Source of the DNA: Clostridiaceae bacterium OM02-2AC
Lineage (GTDB): Bacteria; Bacillota_I; Bacilli_A; Erysipelotrichales; Erysipelotrichaceae
Direction: 5' to 3'
Length of the DNA stretch: 64,000 nt
Assembly (NCBI GenBank): GCA_003481775.1
Contig: QULU01000005.1
Location: forward strand, 62,001-126,000
A program made the position numbers and the translations under genes. Shown here one piece after another: positions 17,507-26,058 of this stretch. Position 1 is the stretch's first letter; the number at the start of each line of letters is the position of its first letter. The notes below the pieces were generated by a model. The model was given only the letters and a program-made list of their open reading frames with translations, was not told where the DNA came from and searched no databases.

Positions 17507-17830
17507 ATGGAACTTAAATTTGTAGTGCCGAACATGGAAAAGACATTCGGCAATCTGGAATATGCAGGAGAAAGTGAGGTTGTACAGCGCAGGATCAACG
17601 GACGCATGACGGCAGTGTCCCGAAGCTACAACCTTTACAGTGATGTGCAGAGGGCAGACGATATTATCGTGGTGCTTCCTGCTGAAGCTGGGGAAAAGCA
17701 TTTCCAGCCAGAACAGAAAGTGAAGCTGATTAACCCACGCATTACCGCAGAGGGCTACAAAATCGGCACGAGAGGGTTTACAAACTATATCCTGCTGGCA
17801 GATGATATGTTACCAGCAGAGAATAAATAA
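17507..17830 (+). CDS. Tn916 Orf23-like protein (YdcP/DUF961 family)
   Basis: The 107-aa cytoplasmic protein opens MELKFVVPNMEKTFGNLEYAG, which is diagnostic of Tn916 Orf23. It is the first gene of the conjugation operon. DUF961 proteins are conserved across ICEBs1- and Tn916-type elements; the exact role is not established, though a link to relaxase or DNA processing has been proposed. The ATG follows AAACGAGG. Confidence 0.9.
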   Translation: MELKFVVPNMEKTFGNLEYAGESEVVQRRINGRMTAVSRSYNLYSDVQRADDIIVVLPAEAGEKHFQPEQKVKLINPRITAEGYKIGTRGFTNYILLADDMLPAENK

Positions 17831-17845
17831 GGAGGACGAAAGCAT

Positions 17846-18235
17846 ATGAGATTAGCAAACGGTATCGTGATTGAAAAAGAAAAGACATTCGGGCAGTTGA
17901 AGTTTTCGGCATTAAGACGTGAGGTGCATATCCAGAATGAGGACGGAACGGTTTCAGATGAAATCAAAGAACGCACTTATGACCTTAAATGCCGTGGACA
18001 GGGACGCATGATACAGGTGTCCATTCCTGCCACTGTTCCGTTAAAGGAATTTGACTACAACGCAGAGGTGGAGCTTATCAACCCTGTTGCGGATACGGTA
18101 GCAAACGCCACCTTTCAAGGGGCAGACGTGGACTGGTTTATTAAGGCAGACGACATTGTGTTAAAGAACAGACAGGGACAGCCTATAAGCTCACAGAACC
18201 AGCAAGCAAAAAAAGATATGCCTAATGGGAAATAG
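17846..18235 (+). CDS. Tn916 Orf22-like protein (DUF961 family)
   Basis: This 129-aa protein is a paralogue of the preceding one: MRLANGIVIEKEKTFGQLKFSAL parallels its opening, and both share the ADDxxL-type C-terminal strand region. It lies 15 nt downstream with its own AGGAGG, which indicates one operon. In Tn916 this position is orf22. Confidence 0.9.
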   Translation: MRLANGIVIEKEKTFGQLKFSALRREVHIQNEDGTVSDEIKERTYDLKCRGQGRMIQVSIPATVPLKEFDYNAEVELINPVADTVANATFQGADVDWFIKADDIVLKNRQGQPISSQNQQAKKDMPNGK

Positions 18236-18240
18236 ACACT

Positions 18241-19053
18241 ATGACCCACAAGGATATGTCTTTATCAATCAAGGAACTCCCGAAAGAACAGGCAGTCGCA
18301 TTTATCCGCAGGTATCACTATTCAAAAGTGGTACCTCGGTTATGCCGTTACTTCTTAGGGATATACCAGCATGAGAAATTATTGGGTGTGGTGGAATTAG
18401 GATGGGGTACACAGCCCTTGCAGACGTTACACAAGTTGTTTCCGTCACATAATCTTGTTACGGCAGATTATCTGGAAATCGGCAAAATGTGTTTTCTTCC
18501 AGAAATGAACCATACACAGTATTTCGGCAGTCTTACACTTTCGTACCTAATCAAATGGTTGCAAAAGTATACAGACTGCCTTTTCTTATACACATTGGCA
18601 GACGGTATCGAGGGAAAATGCGGTTATGTCTATCAGGCTTCCAATTTTTATTATTGCGGAAGTTTTAAGACAAGTGTATATCGTGACAGCCAGACGTTGG
18701 AAAAGATACACCCTAGAAGTGCAAGGATTTTGCTGGAAGAAAATGCAGTTTATGACGGAGTGGAAAAACGCCACTGGCTGACACACGAATTTTGCGAACA
18801 CAAGAAGATAGAAAAAATCAACGGTCTTATGTTTCGTTATATCTACCCTTTGACACAGGAAGCAAGGCATATTTTGAAAAAATATCCAACTTATACTCAA
18901 CATAGCTATCCTAAGAATAACAGCCTGTATTTTGAAAGGCGTATTGCAAACAGGAGATACGAAAAAATATTACAGCCACATTTCAATAAAAATGTCTGTC
19001 AGTACAATACCCAGCACTATAACAACCAACAGGAGGTCTTATGTCTATTCTGA
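18241..19053 (+). CDS. Mom-like putative adenine-modification enzyme
   Basis: The 270-aa protein resembles the Mom family, GNAT-fold enzymes named after phage Mu Mom, which turns adenine into a carbamoylmethyl derivative in DNA and so blocks restriction. Supporting segments are FIRRYHYSKVVPRLCRYFLGIY, LGVVELGWGTQPL, YLEIGKMCFLPEMNHTQYFGS and TLADGIEGKCGYVYQASNFYYCG. The gene is absent from Tn916, where orf21 follows orf22 directly. It sits 5 nt after orf22 and overlaps the orf21 start by 13 nt, so it is fully integrated in the operon. ArdA in the same element also counters restriction. The family assignment is from memory of motifs and should be tested. Confidence 0.6.
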   Translation: MTHKDMSLSIKELPKEQAVAFIRRYHYSKVVPRLCRYFLGIYQHEKLLGVVELGWGTQPLQTLHKLFPSHNLVTADYLEIGKMCFLPEMNHTQYFGSLTLSYLIKWLQKYTDCLFLYTLADGIEGKCGYVYQASNFYYCGSFKTSVYRDSQTLEKIHPRSARILLEENAVYDGVEKRHWLTHEFCEHKKIEKINGLMFRYIYPLTQEARHILKKYPTYTQHSYPKNNSLYFERRIANRRYEKILQPHFNKNVCQYNTQHYNNQQEVLCLF

Positions 19054-20435
19054 AATATAAGGGGAAGCGTATCAGAGCCAGCGATAAGTCCCTTGTGTAC
19101 CGCTTCTGTGGCGGTTCGCTCCTGTTTCTGTTCGTGGCGGTCATACTGCTTTTGAACTTGGGACAGATTATGCGTACCGATTGGGACACGTTTAGCTTAA
19201 TCAGAAATGACGGGCTGGCGTTGTCGCTCTCCCCTTACAACTTCATAACAATTATTATAGCGACTGGTATTTGTATACTGGTCGCTTTTCTGTATTACCG
19301 CTTCTGCTTTGACCGTTATAAACAGCTTATACACCGCCAAAAGCTGGCACGTATGGTCTTGGAAAACGGCTGGTATGAAGCAGTGACGATACAGGGAAAC
19401 AGCTTCTTCACTGACCTGCAATCTGGTAAGTCAAAGGAGAAAATCAGCTACTTTCCCCGAATGTATTACCGCATGGAAAAAGGCTTGCTTCATATCCAGT
19501 GTGAAATCACGCTGGGGAAGTATCAAGACCAGCTCTTGCAGTTGGAAGATAAGCTGGAAAGCGGTCTGTATTGCGAGTTGACCGACAAGCTGTTGTATGA
19601 CGGCTACGTGGAATATACCCTGCTCTATGACATGATAGCAAATCGCATTTCCATAGAGGAAGTACAGGCAGAAAACGGGGGCTTGCGCTTGATGAAAAAC
19701 CTTGTCTGGGAATATGACGCTCTCCCCCATGCCCTTATCTGTGGTGGAACTGGTGGCGGTAAGACCTACTTTATCTTAACTATCATTGAAGCCCTGTTGC
19801 GGACAAATACCGTCCTCTATATCCTCGACCCAAAGAACGCCGACCTTGCGGACTTGGGAACGGTCATGGATAAGGTCTACTACAAAAAGGAAGATATGAT
19901 TGATTGCGTCAATGGCTTTTATGACGGCATGGTGGCAAGAAGTGAAGCAATGAAGCTCATGCCAAACTACAAAACAGGACAGAACTACGCCTATCTGGGG
20001 CTTGCTCCGCACTTCTTTATCTTTGACGAATACGTGGCGTTCATGGAGTGTTTAACCACAAAGGAAAGCGTAGCCATATTAAGCCAGCTAAAGAAAATCG
20101 TCATGTTAGGCAGACAGGCTGGCTACTTCCTTATCCTTGCCTGTCAGCGTCCAGACGCAAAGTATTTCAGTGACGGTATCAGAGATAACTTCAACTTCCG
20201 TGTGGCATTAGGGCGCATGAGTGAGCTTGGCTACGGCATGATGTTTGGAAGCGATACGCAAAAGAAGTTCTTTCAAAAGCGTATCAAAGGGCGTGGTTAT
20301 TGTGATGTGGGTACAAGCGTCATATCAGAGTTTTACACCCCACTTGTACCAAAAGAACATGATTTTTTACAAACTATTGGTACGCTTGCTAATGTAAGAA
20401 AAGCTGTACCAGAAGAACAACCAATGGAGGACTAA
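19041..20435 (+). CDS. FtsK/SpoIIIE-type coupling ATPase (Tn916 Orf21, TcpA-like)
   Basis: This DNA-translocating ATPase links the relaxase-DNA complex to the transfer channel. The 464-aa protein has two membrane helices near residues 20-45 and 68-95, then the ATPase domain with Walker A ICGGTGGGKTYF (about 232-243), Walker B-like HFFIFDEYVAF, and the arginine-finger region DGIRDNFNFRVALGRMS. The start ATG 19041 follows AGGAGG and overlaps the Mom-like gene. Confidence 0.95.
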   Translation: MSILKYKGKRIRASDKSLVYRFCGGSLLFLFVAVILLLNLGQIMRTDWDTFSLIRNDGLALSLSPYNFITIIIATGICILVAFLYYRFCFDRYKQLIHRQKLARMVLENGWYEAVTIQGNSFFTDLQSGKSKEKISYFPRMYYRMEKGLLHIQCEITLGKYQDQLLQLEDKLESGLYCELTDKLLYDGYVEYTLLYDMIANRISIEEVQAENGGLRLMKNLVWEYDALPHALICGGTGGGKTYFILTIIEALLRTNTVLYILDPKNADLADLGTVMDKVYYKKEDMIDCVNGFYDGMVARSEAMKLMPNYKTGQNYAYLGLAPHFFIFDEYVAFMECLTTKESVAILSQLKKIVMLGRQAGYFLILACQRPDAKYFSDGIRDNFNFRVALGRMSELGYGMMFGSDTQKKFFQKRIKGRGYCDVGTSVISEFYTPLVPKEHDFLQTIGTLANVRKAVPEEQPMED

Positions 20436-20439
20436 ATAC

Positions 20440-20838
20440 ATGAAATATAAAGAAATAGAAGTGTTTCACACACCAACGGGAAAAAGGATGAAATATATCT
20501 GTTTGAATTATGAACAATTTCTTTCAGACTGTGACGTATTGACAGCAGACAGATATAAACCATTTAGTATCAATCCAAAAAATCGCTTTGAAGCAAGGAT
20601 AGATAAAATCACAGATGAAATTATTTATAAGGTGCGTAACTTGCCGTGTCGTTTCTGTATACGCTTGGATAGCCGACATTCTATCTGTAACAGCCGTATT
20701 GACTATGCTTTTGAGCTTGTGGGAAAGGACTTTCTCAAAGAAGATATTCGTGGAAGTGAAATTCCAGAAGATACGCTGAAAGCCTGTCTTAAATCAGATA
20801 TTGATTTTATAGTGCTTTATATCGGCATGAACAGATAG
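20440..20838 (+). CDS. Unknown protein, 132 aa, ICE cargo
   Basis: I do not recognise this protein. It begins MKYKEIEVFHTPTGKRMKYICLNYEQFLSD and has a central Cys/His cluster (LPCRFCIRLDSRHSICNSR) that could bind metal, with no membrane segment. It starts 4 nt after orf21 behind GGAGG, so it is co-transcribed with transfer genes. Tn916 has no gene here. It might act with the Mom-like protein or with the relaxase, whose origin of transfer lies just downstream, but this is speculation. Confidence 0.7.
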   Translation: MKYKEIEVFHTPTGKRMKYICLNYEQFLSDCDVLTADRYKPFSINPKNRFEARIDKITDEIIYKVRNLPCRFCIRLDSRHSICNSRIDYAFELVGKDFLKEDIRGSEIPEDTLKACLKSDIDFIVLYIGMNR

Positions 20839-21060
20839 ACCAATAGGAACGGTGCTTTGCGGTCAACAAGACCGTAAAGTGCCGTTCCTGTTTGGCAGGG
20901 CTTGCCCTGCCAAACGATTAAGCCCCTCGGTATCTAACAGGGGGGTACAAATCGACAGGAAACAGTCAAAAAAACATTAGAAAATCCTTTGGTTACAAGG
21001 GATTTACAAAATTTCAGCGTATGTCAAATGGGCTTTAAAAGTTGACATACGCCTTTTTGA
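20839..21060 (+). other. oriT-type region between orf21 and orf20
   Basis: In Tn916 the origin of transfer lies between orf21 and orf20. Here the interval holds two GC-rich hairpins, AGGAACGG...CCGTTCCT (about 20844-20890) and TTTGGCAGGGCTTGCCCTGCCAAA split across 20891-20915, then CCCCT...AGGGG followed by a GGGGGGTA stretch (20924-20946). The relaxase gene starts at its right end. The nick position cannot be set from this reading. Confidence 0.65.
21017..21058 (+). terminator. Hairpin with T-run directly before orf20
   Basis: GCGTATGTCAA / TTGACATACGC is a perfect 11-bp stem followed by CTTTTTGA. It could attenuate relaxase expression. Confidence 0.65.
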
Positions 21061-22266
21061 TTGGAGGGATTTTTACTGAATGAACAAACTTGGTTACAGC
21101 ATTTAAAAGAAAAACGCTTGGCTTATGGACTATCTCAAAACCGTTTAGCTGTTGCGACTGGTATTACAAGGCAGTATCTAAGCGATATTGAAACAGGAAA
21201 AGTCAAGCCATCAGAGGATTTACAGCAGTCCCTTTGGGAAGCTCTGGAACGCTTCAATCCCGACGCTCCCCTTGAAATGCTGTTTGATTATGTAAGGATT
21301 CGCTTTCCGACAACAGACGTACAGCAGGTGGTCGAAAACATCTTACAACTGAAACTGTCCTATTTTCTTCATGAGGACTATGGTTTCTATTCTTATTCAG
21401 AGCATTATGCTTTAGGCGACATATTCGTCCTTTGCTCCCATGAACTGGACAAAGGAGTTCTGGTGGAATTGAAAGGTCGTGGGTGCAGACAATTTGAAAG
21501 CTATCTTCTGGCACAACAAAGAAGCTGGTATGAGTTCTTTATGGACGTTTTGGTGGCTGGCGGTGTGATGAAACGCCTTGACCTTGCCATTAACGATAAG
21601 ACAGGGATTTTGAATATCCCTGTACTCACTGAAAAGTGCCAACAGGAAGAATGTATCTCCGTCTTCCGCAGTTTTAAAAGCTATCGCAGTGGCGAACTGG
21701 TACGCAAAGAGGAAAAGGAATGTATGGGAAACACCCTCTATATCGGTTCATTACAAAGTGAAGTTTATTTCTGTATCTATGAAAAGGACTACGAGCAGTA
21801 CAAGAAAAATGATATTCCCATTGAAGACGCAGAAGTAAAAAACCGTTTTGAGATTCGATTGAAAAATGAGCGTGCCTATTATGCAGTCCGTGATTTACTC
21901 GTCTATGACAATCCAGAGCATACCGCCTTTAAAATTATCAATCGGTATATCCGTTTTGTAGATAAAGACGATTCCAAACCTCGTTCTGATTGGAAACTGA
22001 ATGAAGAATGGGCTTGGTTTATTGGGAACAATCGTGAACGATTAAAACTAACCACAAAACCAGAGCCTTACTCCTTCCAAAGGACGCTGAACTGGCTATC
22101 TCATCAAGTTGCCCCGACCTTAAAGGTTGCGATTAAACTTGATGAAATCAACCAGACGCAGGTTGTAAAAGACATTCTCGACCATGCGAAACTGACAGAC
22201 CGACACAAGCAGATTTTGAAGCAACAGTCAGTAAAAGAACAGGACGTGATAACAACAAAAAAATAA
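21061..22266 (+). CDS. Relaxase/replication initiator (Tn916 Orf20, MobT/Rep_trans)
   Basis: This relaxase nicks oriT and starts rolling-circle replication of the excised circle. The 401-aa protein has an N-terminal Cro-type HTH (LSQNRLAVATGITRQYLSDIETGKVKPS) and a Rep_trans catalytic domain with KRLDLAINDKTG, FRSFKSYRSGE and FEIRLKNERAYYA. The conventional start is TTG 21061, but AGGG of the ribosome-binding site lies inside those first codons, so an in-frame CTG at 21076 is spaced better. ATG 21080 is out of frame. Confidence 0.93.
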   Translation: MEGFLLNEQTWLQHLKEKRLAYGLSQNRLAVATGITRQYLSDIETGKVKPSEDLQQSLWEALERFNPDAPLEMLFDYVRIRFPTTDVQQVVENILQLKLSYFLHEDYGFYSYSEHYALGDIFVLCSHELDKGVLVELKGRGCRQFESYLLAQQRSWYEFFMDVLVAGGVMKRLDLAINDKTGILNIPVLTEKCQQEECISVFRSFKSYRSGELVRKEEKECMGNTLYIGSLQSEVYFCIYEKDYEQYKKNDIPIEDAEVKNRFEIRLKNERAYYAVRDLLVYDNPEHTAFKIINRYIRFVDKDDSKPRSDWKLNEEWAWFIGNNRERLKLTTKPEPYSFQRTLNWLSHQVAPTLKVAIKLDEINQTQVVKDILDHAKLTDRHKQILKQQSVKEQDVITTKK

Positions 22267-22308
22267 CTCAAATACAAATTCATTGAATATAGAGAGGAGA
22301 ACATTTTT

Positions 22309-22530
22309 ATGAATTTTGGACAAAACCTTTATAACTGGTTTCTATCAAACGCTCAATCACTGGTGCTTTTAGCAATCGTTGTGATTGGCTTGTATCTTGG
22401 CTTCAAGCGTGAGTTTAGCAAACTGATTGGCTTTTTAATTATTGCGATTATTGCGGTTGGCTTAGTCTTCAACGCTGCTGGAGTAAAAGACATTTTACTA
22501 GAGCTATTCAATCGCATTATTGGTGCTTAA
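22309..22530 (+). CDS. Tn916 Orf19-like small membrane protein
   Basis: The 73-aa protein has two hydrophobic helices (LVLLAIVVIGLYLGF and LIGFLIIAIIAVGLVFNAAG). This is the standard Tn916 orf19, a predicted transfer-apparatus membrane component. The start follows GAGAGGAG. Confidence 0.88.
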   Translation: MNFGQNLYNWFLSNAQSLVLLAIVVIGLYLGFKREFSKLIGFLIIAIIAVGLVFNAAGVKDILLELFNRIIGA

Positions 22531-22646
22531 ATAAAACCGTTCTTTTGTGGAATATAAGTGGTTTTCTTATGTTCCGCAAAGGAATGGTACACCAAACGAA
22601 GTGCGGTAGGGATTTTTGAATCTCTACAAAGAAAGGACGTGAATAT

Positions 22647-23144
22647 ATGGACGATATGCAAGTCTATATTGCGAATTTAGGCAAATACAATGAGGGCGAA
22701 TTGGTCGGTGCGTGGTTTACCTTTCCCATTGACTTTGAGGAAGTCAAAGAGAAAATCGGCTTGAATGATGAATATGAGGAATACGCCATTCATGACTACG
22801 AGTTACCCTTTACGGTTGACGAATACACTTCCATTGGCGAACTCAATCGACTATGGGAAATGGTATCGGAATTACCCGAAGAATTACAATCGGAGCTATC
22901 TGCTCTGCTCACTCATTTTTCAAGCATTGAAGAACTAAGCGAACATCAAGAGGATATTATCATTCATTCCGATTGTGATGATATGTATGACGTGGCACGC
23001 TACTACATTGAAGAAACGGGTGCTTTAGGCGAAGTACCAGCTAGTCTTCAAAACTATATTGATTATCAAGCCTATGGTCGGGATTTAGACCTTTCAGGAA
23101 CGTTTATCTCAACCAATCATGGGATTTTTGAAATCGTCTATTAA
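22647..23144 (+). CDS. ardA: Antirestriction protein ArdA
   Basis: ArdA mimics bent B-form DNA and blocks type I restriction enzymes when the element enters a new host. The 165-aa protein is strongly acidic, opens MDDMQVYIANLGKYNEGELVGAWFTFP, and contains EYAIHDYELPF, as in Tn916 Orf18. It starts behind AAAGGACGTG. Its presence beside a Mom-like modifier gives this element two different ways to evade restriction (the second is inferred). Confidence 0.95.
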   Translation: MDDMQVYIANLGKYNEGELVGAWFTFPIDFEEVKEKIGLNDEYEEYAIHDYELPFTVDEYTSIGELNRLWEMVSELPEELQSELSALLTHFSSIEELSEHQEDIIIHSDCDDMYDVARYYIEETGALGEVPASLQNYIDYQAYGRDLDLSGTFISTNHGIFEIVY

Positions 23145-23232
23145 ATCTGTCGGTACATTACTACTGGCAGATTTTCTATTTTACGGGGTGGCTCAATCAG
23201 CTACCCCTATTTTTTATGAAAGGATTGATTAC

Positions 23233-23625
23233 ATGAAGAAAATACGAAGCTATACCAGTATCTGGTCTGTGGAAAAGGTACTGTATTCTATCAATGATTT
23301 TAGACTTCCGTTTCCCATAACCTTTACGCAAATGACATGGTTTGTCGTGTCACTCTTTGCAGTGATGATACTTGGCAACTTGCCCCCTCTTTCCATGATA
23401 GAGGGAGCATTTCTCAAATACTTTGGGATTCCTGTGGCTTTCACATGGTTTATGTCTACAAAAACTTTTGATGGTAAAAAGCCTTATGGATTTTTGAAGT
23501 CTGTCATTGCTTATGCACTGCGACCAAAGCTGACCTATGCAGGAAAAAAAGTAACGCTTGGCAGAAACCAGCCACAAGAAGCCATTACAGCAGTTAGGAG
23601 TGAATTTTATGGCATATCCAATTAA
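23233..23625 (+). CDS. TcpE family transfer protein (Tn916 Orf17)
   Basis: The protein opens MKKIRSYTSIWSVEKVLYSIND, the usual TcpE/Orf17 start, and has two membrane helices (MTWFVVSLFAVMILG and YFGIPVAFTWF). It is a membrane part of the type IV-like conjugation channel. A frame extending up to 23119 overlaps the ardA end and lacks a site, while AAAGGATTG precedes ATG 23233. The end overlaps orf16 by 17 nt. Confidence 0.9.
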   Translation: MKKIRSYTSIWSVEKVLYSINDFRLPFPITFTQMTWFVVSLFAVMILGNLPPLSMIEGAFLKYFGIPVAFTWFMSTKTFDGKKPYGFLKSVIAYALRPKLTYAGKKVTLGRNQPQEAITAVRSEFYGISN

Positions 23626-26056
23626 ATACATTGAAAACAATCTCGTCTGGAATAAAGACGGGGAATGTTATGCTTACTATGAGCTTGTTCCTTACAATTA
23701 CTCATTTCTAAGTCCAGAACAGAAAATACAAGTGCATGATTCTTTCAGACAGCTTATCGCACAAAATCGTGATGGCAAAATTCATGCTTTACAAATCAGT
23801 ACAGAATCCAGCATACGTTCTGCACAAGAGCGTTCCAAAAATGAAGTCACTGGCAAGCTCAAAGCGGTTGCCTATGACAAAATCGACCAACAGACAGACG
23901 CTTTAATATCCATGATTGGCGAAAATCAAGTGAACTACCGTTTCTTTATCGGCTTTAAGTTGCTTCTCAACGATCAGGAGTTTTCTATGAAAAGTCTTAC
24001 CGTTGAAGCAAAAAATGCTTTGTCTGATTTTGTCTATGATGTGAACCATAAGCTGATGGGCGATTTTGTTAGTATGAGTAATGATGAAATCCTGCGTTTT
24101 CAGAAGATGGAAAAGCTCTTAGAAAATAAAATCTCTCGTCGTTTCAAAATCCGCAGGTTAGATAAGGACGACTTCGGCTATCTGATTGAACACCTTTACG
24201 GACAGACAGGCACTGCCTATGAAGAGTATGAGTACCATCTATCAAAGAAAAAGCTGGATAATGAAACGCTGATTAAATACTATGACTTGATTAAGCCTAC
24301 TCGCTGTTTGGTGGAAGAAAAACAGCGATATTTGAAAATCCAGCAGGAAGATGAAACCGTCTATGTAGCTTACTTTACCATTAACAGCATTGTCGGAGAA
24401 CTGGACTTCCCGTCCTCTGAAATCTTCTACTACCAGCAACAGCAATTTACATTCCCGATTGATACGTCAATGAATGTGGAAATTGTAGCGAATCGTAAAG
24501 CCCTATCTACTGTCCGCAATAAAAAGAAAGAACTGAAAGACTTGGATAACCACGCTTGGCAAAGTGATAATGAAACCAGCTCCAATGTGGCGGAAGCTCT
24601 GGAAAGTGTGAATGAGCTGGAAACCAATTTAGACCAAAGCAAGGAATCTATGTACAAGCTGTCTTATGTGGTAAGGGTATCAGCAAATGATCTTGACGAA
24701 CTCAAACGTCGTTGTAATGAAGTGAAAGATTTTTATGACGATTTAAGCGTAAAACTGGTACGACCATTTGGGGATATGCTCGGCTTACATGAAGAATTTT
24801 TACCTGCCAGCAAGCGTTATATGAATGATTATATTCAATACGTGACCTCTGATTTCCTCGCTGGTTTAGGTTTTGGTGCTACTCAAATGCTGGGGGAAAA
24901 TGAGGGGATTTATGTTGGCTACAGCTTAGATACTGGACGCAATGTCTATCTGAAACCTGCTCTTGCCAGTCAAGGGGTTAAGGGTTCAGTAACCAATGCG
25001 TTAGCGTCGGCTTTTGTTGGTTCGCTGGGTGGTGGTAAATCCTTTGCGAATAACCTTATCGTCTATTATGCGGTGCTTTATGGGGCACAAGCAGTGATTG
25101 TAGACCCAAAAGCAGAACGTGGCAGATGGAAAGAAACCTTGCCAGAGATTTCCCATGAAATCAATATCGTCACTCTGACTTCTGATGAGAAAAACAAAGG
25201 CTTACTTGACCCTTATGTGATTATGAAAAATCCCAAAGATTCTGAATCACTGGCTATTGATATTCTGACATTCCTTACGGGGATTTCCTCTCGTGATGGG
25301 GAACGCTTCCCAATCCTTAGAAAAGCCATTCGTGCAGTAACCAATAGTGAAGTACGAGGGTTGATGAAAGTGATTGAGGAATTACGGGTTGAGAATACGC
25401 CACTAAGTACCAGTATAGCCGACCATATCGAAAGTTTTACAGACTATGACTTTGCACATTTATTATTCAGTAATGGTTATGTGGAGCAGTCTATCAGCTT
25501 AGAAAAACAACTGAACATTATACAGGTTGCGGACTTGGTACTTCCCGACAAGGAAACTTCCTTTGAGGAATATACCACTATGGAGCTTTTATCCGTTGCT
25601 ATGCTGATTGTCATTAGTACCTTTGCTTTAGACTTTATCCATACAGACCGAAGCATTTTCAAGATTGTAGATTTAGACGAAGCATGGAGCTTTTTACAGG
25701 TAGCACAAGGAAAAACACTATCTATGAAGCTGGTTCGGGCTGGTCGTGCTATGAACGCTGGGGTATATTTCGTGACCCAAAATACAGACGACCTCTTAGA
25801 TGAAAAACTGAAAAATAACCTCGGCTTAAAATTTGCATTTCGTTCCACTGACCTTAACGAGATTAAAAAGACCTTAGCCTTTTTTGGTGTAGACCCAGAG
25901 GACGAAAACAATCAGAAGCGATTGCGTGATTTGGAAAACGGGCAATGCCTTATCAGTGATTTATATGGTCGTGTCGGTGTGATACAGTTCCACCCTGTAT
26001 TTGAAGAACTGCTCCATGCCTTTGATACCAGACCACCTGTGCGAAAAGAGGTGTAA
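23609..26056 (+). CDS. VirB4-type conjugation ATPase (Tn916 Orf16)
   Basis: This cytoplasmic ATPase powers the transfer channel. The 815-aa protein has Walker A in FVGSLGGGKSFANNLIVYYA, an AVIVDPKAERGRW segment, Walker B-like FKIVDLDEAWSF, and the motif GVYFVTQNTDDLLD. The length equals Tn916 Orf16 when started at ATG 23609 (MAYPIKYIENN) behind AGGAGT. Confidence 0.95.
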   Translation: MAYPIKYIENNLVWNKDGECYAYYELVPYNYSFLSPEQKIQVHDSFRQLIAQNRDGKIHALQISTESSIRSAQERSKNEVTGKLKAVAYDKIDQQTDALISMIGENQVNYRFFIGFKLLLNDQEFSMKSLTVEAKNALSDFVYDVNHKLMGDFVSMSNDEILRFQKMEKLLENKISRRFKIRRLDKDDFGYLIEHLYGQTGTAYEEYEYHLSKKKLDNETLIKYYDLIKPTRCLVEEKQRYLKIQQEDETVYVAYFTINSIVGELDFPSSEIFYYQQQQFTFPIDTSMNVEIVANRKALSTVRNKKKELKDLDNHAWQSDNETSSNVAEALESVNELETNLDQSKESMYKLSYVVRVSANDLDELKRRCNEVKDFYDDLSVKLVRPFGDMLGLHEEFLPASKRYMNDYIQYVTSDFLAGLGFGATQMLGENEGIYVGYSLDTGRNVYLKPALASQGVKGSVTNALASAFVGSLGGGKSFANNLIVYYAVLYGAQAVIVDPKAERGRWKETLPEISHEINIVTLTSDEKNKGLLDPYVIMKNPKDSESLAIDILTFLTGISSRDGERFPILRKAIRAVTNSEVRGLMKVIEELRVENTPLSTSIADHIESFTDYDFAHLLFSNGYVEQSISLEKQLNIIQVADLVLPDKETSFEEYTTMELLSVAMLIVISTFALDFIHTDRSIFKIVDLDEAWSFLQVAQGKTLSMKLVRAGRAMNAGVYFVTQNTDDLLDEKLKNNLGLKFAFRSTDLNEIKKTLAFFGVDPEDENNQKRLRDLENGQCLISDLYGRVGVIQFHPVFEELLHAFDTRPPVRKEV

Positions 26057-26058
26057 AT

